From: Megalonaias nervosa
Lineage: Eukaryota; Mollusca; Bivalvia; Unionida; Unionidae
NCBI GenBank assembly: GCA_016617855.1
Contig: JAECUM010004332.1
Span: 89,509 to 153,508, forward strand
Length of the DNA stretch: 64,000 nt
Direction of reading: 5' to 3'
Positions 56,855 to 64,000 of this stretch are shown piece after piece (position 1 is the first letter of the stretch; every line of letters begins with the position of its first letter). The notes beneath the pieces were generated by a model. The model was not told where the DNA came from and ran no database searches. It saw only the letters and a list, made by a program, of their open reading frames with translations. The position numbers were made by a program, and so were the translations under genes.

Positions 56855-58012
56855 ATTTCATATTTACAATATAACTTAACTTATAATGTGTGGATTTTAA
56901 CCAAGTTTATGGTTAGACCTCAAAGGCATCAAATTTCCAGTGTCTTTGTAAGTTATGGCCCCTCTTAACTTTTGTTTCTGCAGCTTTCCCAATGATTGTC
57001 AGATTTCAAACAAATTTGGTATGCAGCTCTATATTGACGAGACCTTGAATGTTTAATATCTAGCATTCCATGGCATCGTTTACAGGAGTTATCCCCCATG
57101 CTTCCTTTCAACAGCATAACTTTAAACACATTCATAGGATTTCAACTAAATTCATTATTTTGTTGTATATTGATGAGACCTTGAATGAGTTCATCATACT
57201 ACAGTTACTTACAGGAATTATTCCTCCTCAAGGCCTGTCATCCAGATTTCTACAGTTTAACTTTACCAAGGTGTATTAGGTTTCAGTAAAATTTGGTATG
57301 GGGTTTTATATTGATTAGACCATGAAAGAATTATATTTCCAGCATTCCGTGACATAATTTACACGAGTCGGGCTCCGGGATTGCTCCTTGCTTTAGTTTC
57401 AGTTGCATAACTTTACCAGGATTTGTTGGATTTCAACCAGTTTTGTTATTAGTCATAAACCTTGAATGAGTTCACCTTTCAGCTTTCCACAATATTTATA
57501 GGAGTTATACATGTACCTCCTGATTGCTTGTCCTGCATACTTCTGCAGCATAACATTACTACATGAGGTATGTTACATTTCAATCCAAATTTGAAATGGA
57601 TCTTTATGCTGACAAGACCTTGAATTAGGTTAATTTTCAGCATTTGACAATACATTTACAGGAGTTATGCCCCTTGATCCTTATGACTTTGGTTTCCACA
57701 GCATTACTTCAACAAGGTGTGTAGGATTTGAATGATATTTTGTATGGGGCTTTATATTGGTGAGATCTTTATAGAGTTTGATTTCCAGTATACCATGACG
57801 ACATCATTTGCAAGAGTTATGCCCTCTGATTGGCTCTTATCATTAGTTTGGCATCTGCAGCAGTACTTTACGAAGGACTGTTGGATTTCAACCAGATTTT
57901 GGCATTCAGCATTATGTTGATGAGATCTTAATTTAATTTCTAGTGTTCCACAAGAGTTATGGCATTTTTTGCCTCGCTTCATTTAGTTTCCGCAGTAGCA
58001 TAATTTTAATAA
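56855..58012. repeat. Degenerate tandem repeat family F (about 145-150-bp unit), 7-8 copies
   Basis: Opens with GTCAGTCCATCTGTCCATC just upstream. Each unit cycles through CAGCATAACTTTACCAAGG, TTGGATTTCAACCAAATTTG, TATATTGATGAGACCTTGAA, TTCCAGCATTCCATGACAT and TTTACAGGAGTTATGCCCC. GCATAACTTT-like anchors lie near 57112, 57256, 57405, 57550, 57699, 57860 and 57988. Open frames within it are chance. Confidence 0.85.
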
Positions 58013-59084
58013 GGAACATTGGATTAAGATTTCATTCATTTTGAGGAGTAATATAATTGATTGCCAATTCTCCTAACTTTGTTTTTCACGAGCCAAGTGC
58101 CTTTGTTTAATGTACTGCTGAGCTAATTGTATTGAACTATGTGCCCATCTCTCATAGCTCCAGTTGCTTTTAATAATCAACTTTTGCATCCCAATCTATA
58201 AGATAAAGTGGAATCATTAAAGTTCATTCATTTATTACAGGATTATGCACAGTAAAACTTTGCCTAGTAACAACAACAACAACAACAACAACAACCCCAA
58301 GTACTTTAAACTAGCATAGTATTAACAGTGATCAAAATTTTAAAGTTCCATTTTTTTTGCTTCAATATTCCTATGCTTTACATCAAGGAACTAAAAGCAC
58401 CATGCCACGATTATGGATTCAGACCAGTATTTCAGTAAAAATCTTCCCAAGGCCATTCTGGTACTAAGAATGCCACAGTAGAATAAAAATTTTAAAGGAC
58501 CTAAATTTTCTTATGGTATATTCCAATGTTTATCACCTTGGAACTAAGACCACCTCACTATTATTTAGGGAGACTAGTAATTTCTGTGCCATTTGATAAT
58601 TTCAATGCATTTTCAAACCTACCAAATAGACCATCAAAGTCACTTGACTTGTCACAGATGCTACTTTTATAAAATATCTGTCTCACATACACAATAGCCT
58701 GCCGTGCCCTTTCTAGCAGAAAAATGAACATGCAAGTAATATTCAGTACAAAATTTGAACAATTGAAAAGAATTCTCCCCCCCTCAATAAGTAATCTACT
58801 AATCTTCCTTAAGTAGTGAGGCTAACACACACACGCATGCACGCACACACACCCATCCACCTACCCACCCCCACACACAACACACACACACACACACACT
58901 CACTCACTCACTCTGCAAATGTGACCACTTTCTCAAGTCCCAAATGATGTTTTCACTGGATTAAGGTGAATTATTTCTGTGCCATTCTTGTGAAGTAGTA
59001 GTACTGATAAATATAAAAAATACAGTTCTGTATACACTTAAAACATCAGCACCCATTTGAAAGAGGAGTTGTGGTAGCAGAGTT
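58013..59084. other. AT-rich sequence with two microsatellites
   Basis: (AAC)n at about 58269-58295 and a mixed (CA)n/(CACT)n tract at 58828-58914. No gene recognised. Confidence 0.6.
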
Positions 59085-59225
59085 GGTAGAGCATTGGACT
59101 CCTGATCCAAGGGTTGTATGTTTGATACCTGTTCAGGCTAGTCCTGGTTGGCTGCTTCCTTGGTGTGTCATTTGGAAAGGCACCTACTTCCCATTTGCTC
59201 AACATGATATGGCTGATATTATTGT
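59085..59225 (+). mobile_element. tRNA-derived SINE copy, head well kept
   Basis: GTAGCAGAGTTGGTAGAGCA and TTGTATGTTTGATACCTG are A- and B-box-like, with GGACTCCTGATCCAAGG in the anticodon-arm position. GGTTGGCTGCTTCCTTGGTG and ATTTGGAAAGGCACCTACTT follow, shared with the 45.7-kb copy. Not a tRNA gene because the acceptor stem fails. Confidence 0.65.
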
Positions 59226-60689
59226 TAAAAGTTAAAAGTTAAAACCAGGAAACAAAAACGTTTTGAGATACTTTGTATCAGGTAGCTTTTTGGAGATTGT
59301 CCTTTGTAGGACCTTGAAGCAATACAAATTACCAAGCTGCATCTGATACAGATTACCATTGGCTGAAGCTGTTGTAGTTGCTCGTGATAACTAGAGTAGA
59401 CCAGTGATTGTTGTTGTTATTTTAAGGCCAGCAGGAGTCACCTGTGATTTTAAACATTTCAGTTCTTTGCAGACCATTATATAAGCTGCACTTTGATTGG
59501 CTAATCACCTTGACTAAACATATAAGCTTGAGTACTTTCCAAAAAATAAAATATCACACATGAGCCTGTATATCTGCCAAGATTCAGTGATCAAATATAT
59601 ACCAATGCACTGGAGAGTAGATATTGTACAGTGTGTAATATAAGTGCACCATTATAAGTTCATGTTGTAGCCAAGTACATTCTATTTTGGGCTGTGTCTT
59701 AATGAGCAGACTGAAGATACATTTTTTTAAGTTCATGGTCATTTGATATTGAGAGTTTGTTTACAGTCAGTGTTCCTTTTCTTTGACTTGGAACAGTACC
59801 ATTTTCCTTGTTTTTGGCAGCAGTCCTTGTCAAGGTTTGGATGAAGCCAGTTTAGGCTGAGGCACTCTTGGTGTTGACACCCAAAGAAAATAAGAAAGCT
59901 AAAATTTGCAGATGTTGGAAATGTGGAAGGGGGATAATGGTCCATCACTTGTTCATATTGCAACCTTTATGTGTCTTTGAGACAGCAGACAGACAGACAG
60001 ACATTTTCTGGCTGGTCTAAAGCACTGTCATCGTAACTTAAATGAGCAAAACTTGCTAGTTGCTTGTCCAAATCTTTCCAGCATCTACATGTAATGAGTC
60101 ATATCATAAAACAAAGAAATTTAAAATGGGTCTAGCAGTGGCTTTATGGTGATTAGACTCTGGGGATCTAACTCAGAGGGCCTTATCGTGAGAAGCAAAC
60201 ATCTCTCCATTACTAATATCTCCTGCTTACCCTACCCCCACTCCCTTATTATTGTACTATCCAAAACAAAACAGCCAGAGTTATGGCAGTGCTCCAAAAC
60301 ATCAACTCTGAGTATGGATAAATGAAAAATAATGTAGAAATATTAATTATAGATGGAAGTAATGATCGTTCTTGTAAAATTAATAGCTTCTCTCCATGAA
60401 AACTTTTTGCAGTTTAGAATACATTCTAAAAGCTAATGGGACCATTGGTACAATAATAATGTATATTTGTGGTTATTGCTTTCCATATAGTTACTTTTTG
60501 GTGAAGTGCATTTTTGAATTTTCTCTAAAATTGTTCATATTATTTTATACAATTATTCTTTCTTTCAATGAATTTAATCATTTAGGTAAAAACTGACCTT
60601 AATAACCTTCTCCTACATTAGAAGTCTTTAGAGATAATTTATTGTTGTCCATCGGATATATACATGTTATTTGATATGGCCAGTATGTT
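59226..60689. other. AT-rich sequence, no gene recognised
   Basis: Only a short (CAGA)n at about 59983-60002 is notable. Confidence 0.45.
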
Positions 60690-60925
60690 TTTATTTGTTG
60701 TTTTGGGTTTTTTTTAAACACCTCAATCCACATATTTTGGAAACTCTTTTGAACACTAAAATCAGGCTAGCATATATACTTTATTTAATGATAAGGCAAT
60801 TGGAATAAAGGGCCTTGCCCAAAGAAAACACAATGGTAGCCAATCTGGGTTGAACGAATGGTAGGATTCAAACCTGTACATTACTGTAAGTCCAGCATTC
60901 TAACCACTGAGCTGACAATGTTCCT
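60690..60925 (-). mobile_element. SINE family C, inverted
   Basis: TTGTTGTTTTGGGTTTTTTT at the tail side, then AAGGCAATTGGAATAAAGGG, CCTTGCCCAAAGAAAACACA, GGTAGGATTCAAACCTGTAC (B-box complement) and CATTCTAACCACTGAGCTGA (A-box complement). Confidence 0.65.
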
Positions 60926-61524
60926 TCCTGCATTTGTTGCTTCTTTTGACATGCAGCTGTATGCATTGGGCCTATTCTAAATCCCCAAGTGTATGGATAG
61001 CCTAAATTCGAGTTTAGAGTTATATACAATACCTTTAGAGTGCAATTGTGTCATTGAAATTAAGAATATGCCAATATATGTAAGATTAGGAAAGAATTAT
61101 TAAAGTTCAGTACCACTCTAACTAGATTCTGAATAGAGATACAGAATGTTGGAATCTTAATTATGTTTGTACTTTGAACTCAAGTTCAGGTTGTATGCAG
61201 AGTTGGAGAAAAAGTAGCATGTTGTGATAATGACAACTGGAATTCTTGATTATACACTGCAGTGGCACTCAAAGAATGAATCTCTTCCTGATTTTTTGGC
61301 TTTCATTTGAGCTCTCTGTATAAACTGATCTCTGTTTTTATTTCCATTTTATACCCTATCATTATATTTATTCAAGAGTTATGGTGTAATTAACTTTTTG
61401 GCAAAGTGGAGGGGAGTTGATCCTCATTTAGAATAAAAAACATAAGAAAATTAATGTATCAGAGAGTATACCTTGTATTGTGAGGAAAGATGATTTTGAT
61501 GTCTTAATGGGAAGATAAGCTTTG
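60926..61524. other. AT-rich sequence, no recognised feature
   Basis: No exon, repeat or element end identified. Confidence 0.45.
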
Positions 61525-62000
61525 CTTTCAAGCCCTCGGCAACCATTTTGTTCTCAAGCCCCCAGCAACCATTTTGCTCTTAAGTTATAGGCAACAATTT
61601 TCCTCTCAAGCTGGCATCTGTTTTGTTCTCAGCTTAAAGCAATCCTTTTGCTCTCAAACCCTAGGCATCCATTTTGCTCTCAAGCTATAGGCAACCCTTT
61701 TGCTCTCAAGTCGTAGGCAATCATTTTGCTCTAAAGCTATAGGCAACCCTTTTTCTGTCAAGCCTTAGGCATCCATTTTGCTCACAAACTGGCATCCATT
61801 TTGCTCTCAAGCTGGCATCCATTTTGCTCTCAAGCTGTAGGCAACCCTTTTGCAGCTAGCATCCATTTTGCTCTCAAGTTATAGGCAACCATTTTGCTCC
61901 CAGGTTGACCACCATTTTGCTCTCAAGCTCTTGGCAACCATTTTGCTGTCCTGTTATAGGCAACCATTTTGCTCTTTAGTTGTAGACAATCATTTTGCTA
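61525..62000. repeat. Minisatellite, about 30-bp unit, about 16 copies
   Basis: CATTTTGCTCTCAAGCTATA followed by GGCAAC, with frequent deletion variants (CTGGCATCCATTTTGCTCTC). Degenerate but continuous. The 62-codon open frame at 61850-62041 is a repeat artefact. Confidence 0.92.
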
Positions 62001-62686
62001 AGAGAACTCATAAATTTGTTAAATATGCACTCTTACAGTGAATGAGCAAGTATGAGAACCAGACTTATAAATGCAAATATGCCCTGATAACATGGGGTGA
62101 TGGGGTTGGGGCAGCAGCACTAACAGTGCCCAGTTTTAAACTCATAAATCCATCACTGGATGATGACAGTAGTGAGGGAAATAAAATGCATTTCAGTATA
62201 TGCATCCTTCTTAGTACGTACTAAGATCAACAAAATGGTCTAGCAAGTTTGAAATAGTATGAAAAGTCAAGATTCAGAATAATTCTGTCAGCATTCTCTG
62301 ATATATACTTTCCAAATAAATCTTTGCAGCACAGTCAAGAGTCTAGGTTCATGACATTTCTTAAACACTTGAATATTTGAAATACTTAGATGTCTTAACT
62401 ATTTCCATTTTCCATAATCTTGCATATTATATAGATTATGATAATTGGGGCAGAGATAAAAATAGTTGGGTGGAAAGTAAACATTTCAAGTTGACATGAT
62501 GGTGTATTTTTATTCCCACCCAAAAGCATTGAGAAAATAATTCTTCAGATTTTAGGAAGTTCCCAGATTTTACTCAGAGGAATAAGTGAGGATCCAATTT
62601 AGAGGATCCACTTTCAGAAGGATCCAATTTAAAATGTGATCATTAGATACACACATGTGATCGATTCTGTCAACACTCCATTCATG
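62001..62686. other. AT-rich sequence, no recognised feature
   Basis: A small triplication GAGGATCCA/AAGGATCCAATTTA lies at about 62588-62632. No gene. Confidence 0.45.
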
Positions 62687-62901
62687 GGCCCTGGGTGGCC
62701 AAGTGGTCTAAAGCACTTGCCTTTCATATCACTGCCATCTCACTCCTGTCCACATGGGTTCGAGTCCCAGGCTCAGCCAGTGTTATGTAAGAAAGCTTGC
62801 CAGGACATTCCCATTGGTTGCTTGTTCTTACCGGGTTTTTCTTGGGTTCTTCATCTGTTATACTGGATGTCATGCATAGCTGTGTAAACCCTAAACAACA
62901 T
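62687..62901 (+). mobile_element. SINE family B with the best pol III boxes
   Basis: GGTGGCCAAGTGGTCTAAAG is the A box and GGGTTCGAGTCCCAGG contains a perfect B box. The body reads GAAAGCTTGCCAGGACATTC, TTCTTACCGGGTTTTTCTTG, TTATACTGGATGTCATGCAT. It ends GTAAACCCTAAACAACA, slightly 3'-shortened. The A-to-B spacing suits a long-variable-arm (Leu/Ser) tRNA ancestor. Confidence 0.85.
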
Positions 62902-63647
62902 TTACAGTCCTCGGTGTTCATTTCTTGTAATTTTTGCTTTTAGTTTTCATCACTGCAGATAAAGCATTAGGAAAGGTTTTTGAAAACCTCATTATGATGG
63001 AGAAACCTTTTCATTTTAGCAACCTTCAGTTAAATTTCTCACTTCACAATAAATTTCCAAAGATGTGAAGTTAAGAAATTTCCATCCAAAATATGATTCT
63101 GTGCAACAGCTAGCTGCATAGAGTTTAATGAAGTTGTACATGTGCTGGTATTTCAAAATGGAGGTAGCAATCAAGGAACTTCCACAATAGCTTCTGTATT
63201 CTATGGTTTTTAATTGCATATAAAGATTGTTTATATTTATTTTTCTTGCATGACATTTCTGAAATGTAATTTCAATGATGAATCATTTCCAGTAATAAAT
63301 ATTTGTGTGACAAACATCATTAACCTAGTTGTAATTGTAATTATGAACTTGCAAATCACATGCTATAAACTATGTTTGTATTGTCCTGCTCTTTCAACCA
63401 TTTTGACTGAAATATTTGAATTCTGTTATTTAATATTGATCCCCAGGTTACAACAAGTCCAATGTAATGTTTAAGACAATTATTTTTTTAAAAGTTATAA
63501 TCTTTTTGTTTGTTTTGTGGGTGGTGGTATACAAATAATTATAGGTAAATAAGACTAACCACAACTGATTTTTAAATACAGATGTTAACAAATCATTGAA
63601 AAGAGTAGGACGTTCTATATACCAAATATATACAGGACAAAATTCTG
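62902..63647. other. AT-rich sequence, no recognised feature
   Basis: No exon, repeat or mobile element identified. Confidence 0.45.
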
Positions 63648-63870
63648 TACCATATATACTTGCTTATAAGTCAAGTCAAACTGGTAACAACAAAGATCCT
63701 GATCTGCCATAGCATAATACACCTGAAGGTCAGGGTCTCTGATGTTTGTTCTACTGATTACTCCCAACAAACTGCACAGACCTAGATCTGCTGGTGCATT
63801 ATGTAACAGCAGATCTGGGTCTGTGCAGTTTGCAGTTGGACTCGTCTTATATAAGCAAATAAAGACAGTA
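63648..63870 (+). mobile_element. Palindromic MITE, copy 10, best hairpin
   Basis: Left end TACCATATATACTTGCTTAT; first hairpin GATCCTGATCTGCC...GAAGGTCAGGGTC; spacer CTACTGATTACTCC. The second hairpin at 63768-63832 has 26-bp arms with one mismatch around GTGCATTATGTAA. Right end TATAAGCAAATAAAGACAGTA. The remaining 63871-64000 shows no feature. Confidence 0.85.
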
Positions 63871-64000
63871 ATTTTCATGGATGGATGCTATCTGAAAAAT
63901 GTGAGTGTATGAAAATTTAGATACAGTACAGTGTATGCATTGTTCTTTGATTCCCTGACTAGCAGACCATCATTGCCTATCAACCTCATAAATTATTCAG

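Noticed and set aside
59085..59160. Possible tRNA gene (A- and B-box-like segments)
   Set aside because: The acceptor and T stems do not pair, and the SINE body follows. The same applies to 45.7, 46.3, 62.7 and 6.7 kb.

Overview
This is a eukaryotic, intron-like and repeat-dominated stretch of an animal genome. The AT-rich base composition, several tRNA-derived SINE families (one ending in CAA repeats, one in CA repeats), many minisatellites, degenerate tandem repeats of about 140-160 bp and a Gmr1-like LTR retrotransposon suggest a marine invertebrate, most likely a mollusc such as a bivalve. That assignment is inference. I recognise no bacterial-type genes, no rRNA, no functional tRNA and no CRISPR array.

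Host coding content is very small. The one exon I can name with confidence is at 4343-4438 (+). It encodes the HAD-family cytosolic purine 5'-nucleotidase NT5C2 (vertebrate residues about 98-130), with a good acceptor and donor. I found no other NT5C2 exon, so most of the window is probably its introns or flanking sequence. A second, anonymous exon-like segment lies at 35130-35209.

Layout. 0.4-9.1 kb: SINE copies, four copies of a palindromic MITE, a 545-bp inverted-repeat element carrying a decayed RecQ-helicase-like fragment (3075-3618), the NT5C2 exon, and an inverted pair of CA-tailed SINEs. 9.15-15.9 kb: a decayed L1/Tx1-like LINE. Its ORF1 remnant is split by a SINE, and its ORF2 remnant is split by a 2-kb minisatellite of 31-bp units. 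19.37-25.74 kb: a nearly complete but broken Ty3/gypsy-type LTR retrotransposon on the minus strand. Its order is gag - protease - integrase - reverse transcriptase - RNase H, the copia-like order typical of Gmr1-like elements, and its capsid belongs to the lineage that gave rise to the vertebrate SCAN domain. It sits in a (TA)n tract next to a MITE. 26.4-29.4 kb: another MITE copy, a SINE-derived tandem repeat, a foldback element made of TTTTGGCGCC motifs inserted in a SINE, and a 36-bp minisatellite. 32-64 kb: degenerate tandem repeats, SINEs, three more MITE copies, a pogo/Tigger-like terminal-repeat cluster and long unique AT-rich intervals.

The most unusual signal is the dispersed palindromic MITE family: ten copies of about 150-225 bp with TIRs starting near TACTGTATATACTTGC and two similar internal hairpins around an AGATCTG core. 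The nested insertions give a relative history: LINE, then SINE and satellite; SINE, then foldback element; MITE and (TA)n, then LTR element.
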